This document shows, piece by piece, positions 1-7,967 of a DNA stretch of 22,492 nt. This stretch comes from a virus, in IMG/VR virus record IMGVR_UViG_3300009159_000349, positions 1 through 22,492 of that record; one strand, given 5' to 3'. The notes under the pieces are model-generated. The model was not told the origin of the DNA. It did no database searches and saw only the letters and a list, made by a program, of their open reading frames with translations. Each line of letters opens with the position of its first letter. Within the stretch, counting starts at the first letter, position 1. The translations under genes were made by a program, and so were the position numbers.

Positions 1-555
1 CATGGCACCGTGATCCTTGCAGAACTCGCCAGTCTTTAAATCGCCCCGCCAGTGGCTCTTGCCCACCAAGAATGGCTTTTTGTTTTTGTCCAAGCGATAG
101 TGATAGAACGGTGGAAAGTTCAGTCTGATATGTGTGTCATCTAACACAGGTACTTCCAACAACTCGGCTAATGGATCATCTTCTTGTGGTTCATCCAGCT
201 CAAAGATATCTTCAATCTTGCGCTTTTTGGCCTGTGCTTTGGGCACTTTTTTGGGTGCCATGGGTATGTGTTCCCAGCAGGTGATACGAAACACCAAGTC
301 AGTGTTAGCAATCTTTTTGGGATCAACTTCCTGTCCAGTTTCGCGCTTCAAACGGTCAGCACGATTGCGTCTAGCTTCGGCAATGGTGCGCATGTTGATT
401 TTGGCCAAGCTGGGCAGGATAATGTCGTATTGATGATCTTTAGCAGGATCTCTAAAAGAACAGTAGGTGTTCTTGCTTAGGTGTATTTCTTTTAATATGT
501 CTCGATTGTTTAGATAGTTTACTTTTGTTGGGGGTTTTGTAGTGGCTAGTGACAC
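1..555 (-). CDS. gp55-like late sigma factor, N-terminal part (runs off left edge)
   Basis: The frame is open for 185 codons from a GTG at 555-553 to the window edge, so the C-terminus is missing. GTG is chosen because an AGGAG (567-563) lies 7 nt upstream and an in-frame TAA lies just beyond it. Residues 12-24 (VNYLNNRDILKEI) resemble the start of T4 gp55 (YNYVNNKELLQAI), the phage sigma factor that directs host RNA polymerase to late promoters. Residues 25-185 have no T4 counterpart that I can align. They include a basic stretch (62-71), a Lys-rich run (102-113), an acidic run (115-127) and a C-terminal HWRGDLKTGEF segment. T4 gp55 is only 185 aa in total, so this protein would carry a large insertion. 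The polymerase- and clamp-contacting regions would lie off the window. It could also be an unrelated conserved phage protein. Frame and start are secure; the function is a moderate inference. Confidence 0.55.
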   Translation of the reverse strand, partial: MSLATTKPPTKVNYLNNRDILKEIHLSKNTYCSFRDPAKDHQYDIILPSLAKINMRTIAEARRNRADRLKRETGQEVDPKKIANTDLVFRITCWEHIPMAPKKVPKAQAKKRKIEDIFELDEPQEDDPLAELLEVPVLDDTHIRLNFPPFYHYRLDKNKKPFLVGKSHWRGDLKTGEFCKDHGAM

Positions 556-562
556 TGAACAT

Positions 563-567
563 CTCCT
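563..567 (-). promoter_or_regulatory. ribosome binding site selecting the GTG start
   Basis: AGGAG on the minus strand ends 7 nt before GTG 555-553. The ATG at 562-560 lies directly against the AGGAG and opens only a 36-codon frame, so the site supports the GTG. Confidence 0.7.
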
Positions 568-579
568 AATAGTTTACTT

Positions 580-607
580 AGTATAGCATATTTCTTGCAG
601 TTGTCAA
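580..607 (-). promoter_or_regulatory. sigma70-type promoter of the gp55-like gene
   Basis: Read on the minus strand there is a perfect -35 TTGACA (607-602), a 16-bp spacer and a -10 TATACT (585-580), preceded by TGC, which is an extended -10 element. Transcription would start near 573, giving a leader of about 18 nt that contains the AGGAG ribosome site. This is a host-RNA-polymerase promoter, as expected for an early or middle phage gene, and it faces away from the structural cluster. Confidence 0.75.
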
Positions 608-640
608 CGGTTTCTTAAACTTTGCCTATTTTGATTTGAG

Positions 641-648
641 TAAATACT
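641..648 (+). promoter_or_regulatory. T4-late-like promoter box (TAAATACT) before the tube-cap gene
   Basis: GAGTAAATACTGT precedes the ATG at 651 by two bases. With its two upstream bases it matches the T4 late consensus TATAAATA at 6 of 8 positions (AGTAAATA). The same 9-mer GTAAATACT recurs before the gp25 gene. T4 late promoters need no -35 box, and none is seen here. Transcription would start at or next to the start codon, which would imply a leaderless or almost leaderless message. Confidence 0.45.
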
Positions 649-650
649 GT

Positions 651-2114
651 ATGCCTACAACTACCACACCCTCTGCTGTCAGCATTGATGGAGTCCCTGC
701 TACTGTTGCAGCAGACCCTGTGCCGGCACCTGCACCGGTAATCTTTGCCGATGCCACGGATGTGGCCAATGTCACACCGTTTGTGCCAGCTCCGGTTCAA
801 GGAGTGGGTCCAGTACAGGCATTTACATCAAATGCCACTGCAGCTACCTACGATGAGGCTAGAGCAGCAGCACTGGCACAGGCTGAAGTGGATGCCAGAA
901 ATACCTTGGGGCCACAAATCACCAGCGAAAATACTTTTAATTCTGTCAATATCAAGTTCAACAATGATGGAACTTACACAGCAGAATATACTTTGAGAGC
1001 TCAAACAGCTGAAGCACCAGTGCCCGAAGGCCCTGAAGACCCAGCGGCTTTGGATGCCCAAAATGTAGCCAACCGTGATGCACTAGAAGCAGGAGATTTT
1101 CAAAATCTAGCGCCAGAGGATGTGCCTCCAGAAGATGTGCCATATCAACCAAATTTAGATAATCCTCTAGAGGGCGTAGTTACCCAACCAGCGGATGTTA
1201 TCGATCCTAATGAACTAGGTGCAGGCGTTCCTCCATTGGTTACTGCGCCAGGGCAAGATCCCACTACCGAAACAGCCTCAATTCAACAGGCCCTGCGACT
1301 AGAAGCACAAAACAGACAAACCATTGCTGATCAACGCATGAATCGCGGGTCCTTGGGTGATTGGCGTGTGCGATTGCGTTTGGCACCACGCAGTAATTAT
1401 CTTTATAACGCTCCTGCTCCGGGTATTTTGTCACCACTCAAAAGCACAGACGGTGTGATATTTCCTTACACACCCACAGTCAATACCAGTTACAAAGCAC
1501 AGTACGACGCCTATGATTTGATACACTCAAACTATCGCGGATATTTTTACAAAAACAGTTATGTGGATGCTATCAATATCAAAGGTGTATTCACTGCACA
1601 GGACACCAACGAAGCTGACTATTTGTTAGCAGTGATACATTTTTTCCGCAGTGTGACCAAGATGTTTTATGGTCAAGACGCCCTGCGTGGTGCACCACCT
1701 CCATTGGTCTATTTGTCGGGTTTTGGACAATACCAGTTCAGCGAAGCTCCTTGTGTGGTCAGTAATTTTAGTTACAACCTGCCCGCAGATGTCAACTATA
1801 TAAGAGCAGGCTCTAACATGGTCAATGGCAATTTCAATCAAGACCAAAATACTAACGGACAAAATTTGCCCACCAATCCATTATCCGGTGCACTGTACAG
1901 ACTATTCAATGCAGGTATGAGCAGAGGGGCCATACCGTTGCGTATACCTGCAAATGCACCGCCGTTTGGCATAGATGGCAGATCTACCTATGTTCCTACC
2001 AAAATGGATATCGATATCACACTGTTGCCCATGCAAAGTCGAAGCCAAGTCAGCCAACAGTTTAGTCTAGAAAACTTTGCCAATGGCAACTTACTCAAAG
2101 GTGGATTCTGGTAA
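651..2114 (+). CDS. baseplate tail-tube cap protein, gp48/gp54-like
   Basis: 487 aa from ATG 651. A TTG at 636 would add five residues but runs through the TAAATACT box and has no ribosome site. Residues 1-60 are Pro/Ala/Val-rich and probably flexible. Residues 65-118 look like a small alpha/beta domain ending in DGTYTAEYTLR. Residues 120-230 are again acidic, Pro-rich linker. The folded part is about 235-487: repeated aromatic strands, LLAVIHFFRSVTKMFYG (325-341), LVYLSGFGQYQFSEAPCVV (352-370), then VPTKMDIDITLLPMQSRSQ (448-466). The pattern (helix with FYG, strand, PCVV/PCQI strand, PT.MDI.ITL strand) parallels the C-terminal halves of T4 gp48 and gp54, which cap the baseplate and start tube polymerisation. 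Its place before gp53 fits. Which of gp48 or gp54 it matches is not resolved. Its stop overlaps the next ATG by one base. Confidence 0.6.
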   Translation: MPTTTTPSAVSIDGVPATVAADPVPAPAPVIFADATDVANVTPFVPAPVQGVGPVQAFTSNATAATYDEARAAALAQAEVDARNTLGPQITSENTFNSVNIKFNNDGTYTAEYTLRAQTAEAPVPEGPEDPAALDAQNVANRDALEAGDFQNLAPEDVPPEDVPYQPNLDNPLEGVVTQPADVIDPNELGAGVPPLVTAPGQDPTTETASIQQALRLEAQNRQTIADQRMNRGSLGDWRVRLRLAPRSNYLYNAPAPGILSPLKSTDGVIFPYTPTVNTSYKAQYDAYDLIHSNYRGYFYKNSYVDAINIKGVFTAQDTNEADYLLAVIHFFRSVTKMFYGQDALRGAPPPLVYLSGFGQYQFSEAPCVVSNFSYNLPADVNYIRAGSNMVNGNFNQDQNTNGQNLPTNPLSGALYRLFNAGMSRGAIPLRIPANAPPFGIDGRSTYVPTKMDIDITLLPMQSRSQVSQQFSLENFANGNLLKGGFW

Positions 2115-2416
2115 TGGCCGCTAACTATACCACTGCCAGTGCCTACTATACCACTGGGTATCAGCAATTTTATTTGGATGTCATGGTCAATCGACCCATA
2201 CCCAAATTGCCAGATGATTTGCAGTTCAAGATCAACCTTACCTATCAATATAGACCAGATCTCTTGGCCAATGATCTTTATGAAAACAGTAATTTGTGGT
2301 GGGTATTTTATCAACGCAATCCTAATACCTTGACTGCACCACCGTTTGATTTCAAAGCAGAAACCATCATATATCTGCCTAAAATTACAACACTAAATTC
2401 TGTATTGGGAATTTAA
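2114..2416 (+). CDS. 53: baseplate wedge protein gp53
   Basis: 100 aa, about half the length of T4 gp53 (196 aa). The core YQYRPDLLANDLYENSNLWWVFYQRNP (residues 47-73), followed by FDF and a short hydrophobic strand ending YLP, is the hallmark of the gp53 family: a LysM-like unit in which the protein names a start state, has LWW, and ends with an I.LP strand. In T4, gp53 clamps neighbouring wedges together around the hub. The ATG overlaps the stop of the upstream gene as TAATG, which suggests translational coupling; a purine run AAAGGTGG lies at 2097-2104. The next gene starts two bases after its stop. Confidence 0.85.
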   Translation: MAANYTTASAYYTTGYQQFYLDVMVNRPIPKLPDDLQFKINLTYQYRPDLLANDLYENSNLWWVFYQRNPNTLTAPPFDFKAETIIYLPKITTLNSVLGI

Positions 2417-2418
2417 GT

Positions 2419-5400
2419 ATGGCCACAGAAGCAGAACTCAATGCTCAACTTCGTGCGCTGGAAGCTGAATTGGCGCAGGTTCGAGCTGAAATCGCTCGAT
2501 TAGAACCTGCTTATCTTGCCAGTGGTGCCAATGCTGATAGACTTGCTGTGTTGGCGCAAAGACAAACTGCCATTCTCAATCAACAAGATGCGCTGATTAC
2601 TGAAATCAATTCACAGTTTCCACCTAGGCCCACGGCCAGTTCAGGACAAGTAGCCCAAGATGATGCAGCGGCCGCCGTGTCGGGTGCAGTGGTTCAGAAT
2701 CCCGCAACCCCACCACAAATACTCACGCCCAGTGGTAGAATCGAAACTGCGCCTACCACCAATCCTGCAACAAACGCAGACACATCACCTGCTCCTAATG
2801 GAGTGGACACAGGAACCAATGCTCCTGTTAGACCTATTTCTCAAACCCAATCTGTTTCGGGATTGGCCACAGCTCAACAAGCTGAAGAATTTTTTCTAGG
2901 GACACCAGCTGACGCTGGAAATATTGCCGCAGGAACCACAGCCACTCAAGCCATACCCGGTGGTGGATCACCTGGCGTAGGCGCTCCCAGTGATGATGGG
3001 GGTAATAAAAAAGCGGTGGGCGTGGAAATTGATGACATTTTTGCCAATCAAAAAATCGTTCCTCAGGTCAATATATTAGATCAGTATGCCAGTTATACCT
3101 ACTCAGCATCAGTATACCTCATGTACCGAGCAGGTTATGAAAAACTGGTGACTACCAAAAAGAAAAGTCTAGATGGTGCTCAGTTGTTGTTCCAAAGCGG
3201 TGGCGCACCCGTGCGTGGCCGTAACAAATATTTTACCAACGATTATTACATTGATCGCATTCAACTTTCTTCATTTGTTGCTGGGCGCGGGACCAATGCA
3301 GCACACAATGTCAACGATATCAGAATGACAGTGTTGGAACCCAATGGTATTAGTTTCTTAAACAATCTTGATCGTGCGGTGCAGGATTTTTTAGGCGGTG
3401 CAGAAAACAAGAAGAAAAATTGGTCTGCTCAAATTTATCTGTTGGTCATAAGATTTTATGGTTATGATCAAAACGGTAATCTTGTACGCGGCGGAAAAAG
3501 AACTCAGACCAATCCCATAATACAAACCAAAACTACCAGTGATCCGCCCACAGATCCTGAAGCCTTTGTGGAAAAGTTTTATCCTATGATGATTAGTAAT
3601 ATCACTTTCAAAGTTGCCAGCAAAGGTGTTGAATATGACATAGTAGCAACTTCACCCAACTATTTCGTAGCTGCCAGTACCAATCGAGGCACAGTTCCCT
3701 ACAACATTGATCTCAGCGGCCAAACTCTCAAAGATGCCTTGGCTGGTAGTGCAGAACTCATAACCACAGCAGAGGCCAATGCCAATGCACGCAACCAGCC
3801 TACTGCGTTAGATCCTGTGGAATTTTCTTCCAATGCCGGAGTACCAGTGAACACACCAGCTCCGGCCAAGGCAGATGCTGCGCCAAAAAATACTCTGGTG
3901 GTCAAACGCGGACTTATGGCAGCTCTCAATCAATATCAAAAAGAACAAGTGGGAAAAACTTGTACCTACCCTGATATCTACGAAGTAGAATTTTTGAATC
4001 CCAGCATAGAAAGTGCCAAGCTATTAAAAAACGGTATCAACAGAGACAAAACGCGCACTGCTTCTACCAGTAGAAAAAATGCAGCGGATCAAAAGTTGCC
4101 AGACAAACAAAGCATAGACTACAACACACAGGTTGTTGCTGTGGTGGCCGGACAACAAATTTTGCAAGTGTTAGACATGATGTTACGCAACAGCACTTAC
4201 ATGCAAGATCAACAGTTGGCTGTGTATGATCCTGTGTCTGGTCAATTGTTGTACAACAAACGACCTGCCAACACAGTGGCTTGGTACAAGATTGGTATGC
4301 AGGCCATACCTTACAGTCCTTGGGATCCTATACGCAATGATTACGCCTACAAGATAAAATACACTATCGGTGCCTACAAAATCTCTGACCCCAAAAGTTC
4401 GTGGTTTCCTACCAGCCAATTCAATGGAGTCCACAAACAATATCCCTACTGGTTCACTGGACAAAACACAGCAGTACTATCCTATGAGCAACAAATCAAT
4501 GCATTGTATAGTTTGATCTTGAGTGGTGGACCTGGTGAGGCTCAGCTGGGAACCAGCAATGCCAACAGCCTAATTAGATTTGTCCCACAACCACGCAGTA
4601 ATGAAAGTGATGCAGGGGCCTATACTGGAGTTAACGAACCAGCAGCCAGCTTGGCAGATTATTTGTACAGTCCTTCGGATCAGGCCAACACTACCATGAC
4701 TATTGTGGGAGATCCTGCTTGGTTGCAACAAGGCGAAGCGTTTGCCGGCACACTGCTCAAAGACCAGTATCAGTTCAGTGCATTTTTAGCCGACGGCACA
4801 ATTAACTTTGATAGTCAGGATATTCTATTTGAAATCTTGTTCAACAAACCCACTGACTATAATCTCAGTACAGGCTTACTGAATCCAGATCCAAACAACC
4901 CCGTTAATGATAATTGGGCCGCACAGTCACCTGTGCCCGGTGACCCCAATTTTATAGATCCCCTGGAGTTGCCTGCCGGTAATCCATCATATAAACCACC
5001 CACAAATCAGGCCACCCAGAGTTATGTGTATAGAGCGAACTCGGTAGTTAGTGATTTTGTAAGAGGTAAGTTTACTCAAACTCTCAAGGGATCGTTGATG
5101 ACCTACTTCCCCACCGCAGCTCAACAGGCAGCAGCGCAGACCACCCAGGATGCAACAAAACAAGCAACCGCTTCACAGAGTCTACAGCGACAGTGGAATC
5201 AAATTCTCACACCCGCGACCAGCCTCACTCAGTACTCACCAATCAATAATCCCTTTGATTTGAGCACCACAGCCGCAGCCGCTGCGTCATCACCATTTGT
5301 AAATAACTTGTTGGGGGCAGTTCCTACCAGACCCGTGCCCCCACCAGCAACACCTACCAGCAATGGCGACATTGGCTTGGTAACTAATCCATTTGGTCCT

Positions 5401-5469
5401 GCAGTGGTTGATGGTGGTACCAATGCACCGCCACAACAGATAGCACCATCTGACGATTTTCTTGGTTAA
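2419..5469 (+). CDS. baseplate hub protein, gp27-like, with long flexible ends
   Basis: 1016 aa, against 391 aa in T4 gp27. Residues 4-66 form a predicted coiled coil (heptad Leu/Ile with Glu/Arg/Gln). Residues 70-200 are Pro/Thr/Ala/Gly-rich and low in complexity. The folded core runs from about 200 to 440: NILDQYASYTYSASVYLMY (218-236), YYIDRIQLSSFVAGRGTNAAHNV (276-298), a LEPNGISFLNNL turn, LVIRFYGYD (342-350), FYPMMISNITFKV (387-399) and RGTVPYNIDLSG (423-434). These alternating strands match the ring-forming tail-hub fold as I recall it from marine T4-like phages. A second folded part (490-810) holds WYKIGMQAIPYSPWDPIRNDY and NTTMTIVGDPAWLQQ. The tail from 895 on is Ala/Gln/Pro/Thr-rich. 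Position between gp53 and the spike gene fits a hub. GGGA at 2407-2410 lies 8 nt before the ATG. The hub role is an inference from pattern and place. Confidence 0.65.
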   Translation: MATEAELNAQLRALEAELAQVRAEIARLEPAYLASGANADRLAVLAQRQTAILNQQDALITEINSQFPPRPTASSGQVAQDDAAAAVSGAVVQNPATPPQILTPSGRIETAPTTNPATNADTSPAPNGVDTGTNAPVRPISQTQSVSGLATAQQAEEFFLGTPADAGNIAAGTTATQAIPGGGSPGVGAPSDDGGNKKAVGVEIDDIFANQKIVPQVNILDQYASYTYSASVYLMYRAGYEKLVTTKKKSLDGAQLLFQSGGAPVRGRNKYFTNDYYIDRIQLSSFVAGRGTNAAHNVNDIRMTVLEPNGISFLNNLDRAVQDFLGGAENKKKNWSAQIYLLVIRFYGYDQNGNLVRGGKRTQTNPIIQTKTTSDPPTDPEAFVEKFYPMMISNITFKVASKGVEYDIVATSPNYFVAASTNRGTVPYNIDLSGQTLKDALAGSAELITTAEANANARNQPTALDPVEFSSNAGVPVNTPAPAKADAAPKNTLVVKRGLMAALNQYQKEQVGKTCTYPDIYEVEFLNPSIESAKLLKNGINRDKTRTASTSRKNAADQKLPDKQSIDYNTQVVAVVAGQQILQVLDMMLRNSTYMQDQQLAVYDPVSGQLLYNKRPANTVAWYKIGMQAIPYSPWDPIRNDYAYKIKYTIGAYKISDPKSSWFPTSQFNGVHKQYPYWFTGQNTAVLSYEQQINALYSLILSGGPGEAQLGTSNANSLIRFVPQPRSNESDAGAYTGVNEPAASLADYLYSPSDQANTTMTIVGDPAWLQQGEAFAGTLLKDQYQFSAFLADGTINFDSQDILFEILFNKPTDYNLSTGLLNPDPNNPVNDNWAAQSPVPGDPNFIDPLELPAGNPSYKPPTNQATQSYVYRANSVVSDFVRGKFTQTLKGSLMTYFPTAAQQAAAQTTQDATKQATASQSLQRQWNQILTPATSLTQYSPINNPFDLSTTAAAAASSPFVNNLLGAVPTRPVPPPATPTSNGDIGLVTNPFGPAVVDGGTNAPPQQIAPSDDFLG

Positions 5470-5485
5470 TAGGATTCTATAACAC

Positions 5486-7957
5486 ATGGCAGATAATGTA
5501 CAACGCAGTAGAGGAATACCAAACAACTTCAAGTTTGATCGCGGAGGTTATCCTGCGCAGTTTGGACCTTTTATTGGCATAGTCACAAACAATGTGGACG
5601 CCACACGCAGCGGTCGATTGCAGGTTTACATTGATGCATTCAATGACACAGTTCAATCGGGTACCAACCGTGGTGAACCCAAGCTAAACGATCCCACACT
5701 GTGGACCACAATCAATTACTGCCCACCATTTTATGGTTCTACACCATTCAGCGGAACCAGCACCGGTACCGGCGGTTATGCGCCCGGTAATAGACAAAGT
5801 TACGGCATGTGGTTTACACCTCCCGACATTGGTGTGTCTGTGTTGTGTTTTTTTGCCAACGGTGATCGTACACAGGGCTACTATCTAGGAGTGGTTCCAG
5901 AACAAGGTATCAATCACATGATACCTGCAATTGGTGCAGTAAAAAACTATGTGGTCAACAACAACACACAGAATGTGACCTTTGCTAATGTAGCTCAGTT
6001 GCCGGTTACTGAAATCAATGATGGCAATCCTGGTATAAACAACAGTCCAAGATATTTTGCTGAACCCAAACCTGTGCACAGTGTGCAAGCGGCAATATTT
6101 TATCAACAAGGCTTAGACACAGATCCCATTCGCGGTCCTATAACCAGCAGCAGCCAGCGTGAAAGTCCAAGCACTGTGTACGGCATCAGCACACCCGGTA
6201 CTGCTATCTATCAAGGTGGCATGGATCCTAAAACCATTCGAGGACAGTTAGAACGCGGCGAGATAAATCCTCAAGATGTAGCAGTAATTGGTCGCAAAGG
6301 CGGTCATACTTTTGTGATGGATGATGGTGATCTTGATGGTAACGATGCTTTAGTTCGTATACGCACAGCCAAAGGCCATCAGATTACCATGAGCGATAAT
6401 GGCGATTGCTTTTACATTACCAATGCCAATGGACAGACATGGATAGAACTGGGTCGAGAAGGCACAGTTGATATATTTTCTACCAACAGTGTGAATATCC
6501 GCACTCAAGGCACAATCAACATGCACGCCGACAAAGACATCAACATATTTGCCGGCGGTACATTCAATGTTCGTAGTCAAGGTGATATGCATATTGAAAC
6601 TCCTAGATCAATGTCTCTTAATGCTACTACTGAACTTTCTGTGTACAGTAAGAGTACCATTGGCATACGCAGTGATGGTACGCTGGGATTACAAAGCAAC
6701 ACAGGTAACTGGAACAGTTCCGGCACATTAAATCTGCAAGGTAGTACAATTAATCTCAACGGCGGCGGAGCAGGATCAGTGGCTGCTGTGCAAGACCTTA
6801 AACTCAATCGCCTGGCAGATACTAGATTAGAAACCACAGGATGGACTGTGGTTCCACAGAGCCTGGAAACCATTGTGACTCGGGCACCTACACATGAACC
6901 TTATCCTTATCATGGTCAAGGGGTCAATGCCACTGCCAGCCTAAACACAGCCAATGCCACAACTATCACAACAACCACAACAACCACAGTTGGTAATGTG
7001 ACCACTACCACTGCCAACACAGTGACCACTACTGGCAGCACCACAGTCAATGCCGCGACCAAACAAGCAGTAGCTCGTGCAGCCGCTACTCAACCCATCG
7101 ACAAAGTTGTCGCTAACAACATTTTGTCGGAACCATTGGCCAATAGAGGTATAGGACCCAACAACCTATTGAATCAACAGTTGGTGACCACACTTACAGC
7201 CCAAGCTGCCTCTGCGGCGTCTAGACCAGCATTTGATCAAGTAGGTAATCTTTTACCGGGTTGGCAATACAACACCAACAATGTACCGGTGTATGTGGGC
7301 AACGACTTGGCCAAGTATGGAGTGGGAATTTATGGGCAAAGTGTGGCAGCACTGACATCTCTAGGATTTCTAAAACCAGGCACACTGGATCTTATCACAG
7401 ATCCCAGTCTTACTGCCACAGTGCTTAACACATCCAGTGTGTGGTCTGGGCAGTATGGTGTCGGCAGTTTGACCGATTACTTGAATAGTTCAGAACTACA
7501 AAATCTATCGCAAGTGGCCTTGATGGACGGCGCATATCAGGGACTTGTCAACGCTCAAATTTTAACCGGTGCAGAAGACGCAACCACAGTGGCAGCATTG
7601 GTGCAACCTGCTGCAAATCTTGGTGTCACCAATGTTGCTGCTTGGGTCAACGGTACAGCTGATGCTACAACAGCAGCGCAGGTTGAAACCGCCAGCAGAC
7701 AAGGAATTTATGCAACAGATTTTTACAATACCTACTTCACACAGTTGTTCCCTGCTGTGGATCCGGGTGGCTTTGTGAACACTGCTCAACGTACACAATT
7801 GGATCAACTGGTCGCAGCCATTATCAGCAATCCCAAAGTACCTAGTATTAACTTTTCTGACGCCAGTGCAGCAGAATTAGCAGGCAATGCAGCCGCAGTC
7901 ACGGTCACAGGTGAAGGTACTTTTAGGCTTAATCCTTACCGTGGACAAACATCGTAA
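5486..7957 (+). CDS. 5: baseplate central spike, gp5-like, without lysozyme domain
   Basis: 823 aa. Residues 26-150 are an OB-fold as in gp5/VgrG: FGPFIGIVTNNVDATRSGRLQVYI, then MWFTPPDIGVSVLCFFANGD and GYYLGVV. Residues 186-240 hold PRYFAEPKPVHSVQ, QQGLDTDPIRGPI and TVYGISTPG. Residues 270-430 form a trimeric beta-helix spike with short repeats (GTVDIFSTNSVNIRT, GTINMHADKDINIF, GTFNVRSQGDMHI, GTLNLQGSTINLNGG). T4 gp5 has a lysozyme domain between OB-fold and helix; here that space (150-270) shows no lysozyme-like sequence. Unlike T4 gp5, which ends at the helix tip, this protein goes on for about 390 residues: a Thr-rich linker (481-525), then a seemingly globular domain (600-780). AGGA at 5471-5474 precedes the ATG by 11 nt. 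It is the membrane-piercing tip by family. Confidence 0.85.
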   Translation: MADNVQRSRGIPNNFKFDRGGYPAQFGPFIGIVTNNVDATRSGRLQVYIDAFNDTVQSGTNRGEPKLNDPTLWTTINYCPPFYGSTPFSGTSTGTGGYAPGNRQSYGMWFTPPDIGVSVLCFFANGDRTQGYYLGVVPEQGINHMIPAIGAVKNYVVNNNTQNVTFANVAQLPVTEINDGNPGINNSPRYFAEPKPVHSVQAAIFYQQGLDTDPIRGPITSSSQRESPSTVYGISTPGTAIYQGGMDPKTIRGQLERGEINPQDVAVIGRKGGHTFVMDDGDLDGNDALVRIRTAKGHQITMSDNGDCFYITNANGQTWIELGREGTVDIFSTNSVNIRTQGTINMHADKDINIFAGGTFNVRSQGDMHIETPRSMSLNATTELSVYSKSTIGIRSDGTLGLQSNTGNWNSSGTLNLQGSTINLNGGGAGSVAAVQDLKLNRLADTRLETTGWTVVPQSLETIVTRAPTHEPYPYHGQGVNATASLNTANATTITTTTTTTVGNVTTTTANTVTTTGSTTVNAATKQAVARAAATQPIDKVVANNILSEPLANRGIGPNNLLNQQLVTTLTAQAASAASRPAFDQVGNLLPGWQYNTNNVPVYVGNDLAKYGVGIYGQSVAALTSLGFLKPGTLDLITDPSLTATVLNTSSVWSGQYGVGSLTDYLNSSELQNLSQVALMDGAYQGLVNAQILTGAEDATTVAALVQPAANLGVTNVAAWVNGTADATTAAQVETASRQGIYATDFYNTYFTQLFPAVDPGGFVNTAQRTQLDQLVAAIISNPKVPSINFSDASAAELAGNAAAVTVTGEGTFRLNPYRGQTS
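6926..7060 (+). repeat. Thr-rich linker (ACA/ACC codon runs) in the spike protein
   Basis: Residues about 481-525 of the spike protein are mostly Thr with Asn, Val and Ala, coded by runs of ACA, ACC and ACT. This separates the beta-helix from the C-terminal domain and is likely an extended linker. It is a coding simple-sequence tract, not an array with spacers. Confidence 0.7.
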
Positions 7958-7962
7958 ATACT
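7955..7962 (+). promoter_or_regulatory. T4-late-like promoter box (TAAATACT) before gp25
   Basis: CGTAAATACTAGATC lies between the spike and gp25 genes. The TAA of the box is also the spike stop codon. The box ends 5 bases before the gp25 ATG, and no purine-rich ribosome site is visible. It is the second exact GTAAATACT in the window, again just before a start codon. CGTAAATA matches TATAAATA at 6 of 8. Confidence 0.4.
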
Positions 7963-7967
7963 AGATC

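Larger units (their letters stand above)
556..650. promoter_or_regulatory. divergent control region between the gp55-like and tube-cap genes
   Basis: This 95-base gap holds the minus-strand sigma70 promoter and ribosome site and the plus-strand TAAATACT box. No plus-strand -35/-10 pair and no hairpin followed by a T run were seen. It appears to be the only divergent gap in the window. Confidence 0.6.

Noticed and set aside
134-480. Two plus-strand frames of about 98 codons
   Set aside because: They lie antisense to the gp55-like gene and their translations are Ser/Cys-rich with no protein-like pattern or ribosome site.
453-562. Small minus-strand frame from the ATG at 562-560
   Set aside because: The ATG touches the AGGAG with no spacing, and the frame stops after 36 codons; the GTG frame is properly spaced and stays open to the edge.
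636-650. TTG start giving five extra residues to the tube-cap protein
   Set aside because: The codons overlap the TAAATACT box, there is no ribosome site upstream, and an ATG follows at 651.
5936-6295. Lysozyme domain expected in the gp5-type spike
   Set aside because: No Glu-Asp-Thr lysozyme-like pattern is seen in residues 150-270; the segment instead has the PVH and DPIRG motifs of lysozyme-free spikes.
6926-7060. ACA/ACC repeat tract considered as a CRISPR or intergenic repeat
   Set aside because: It is in frame within the spike gene and encodes a Thr-rich linker; there are no unique spacers of fixed length.
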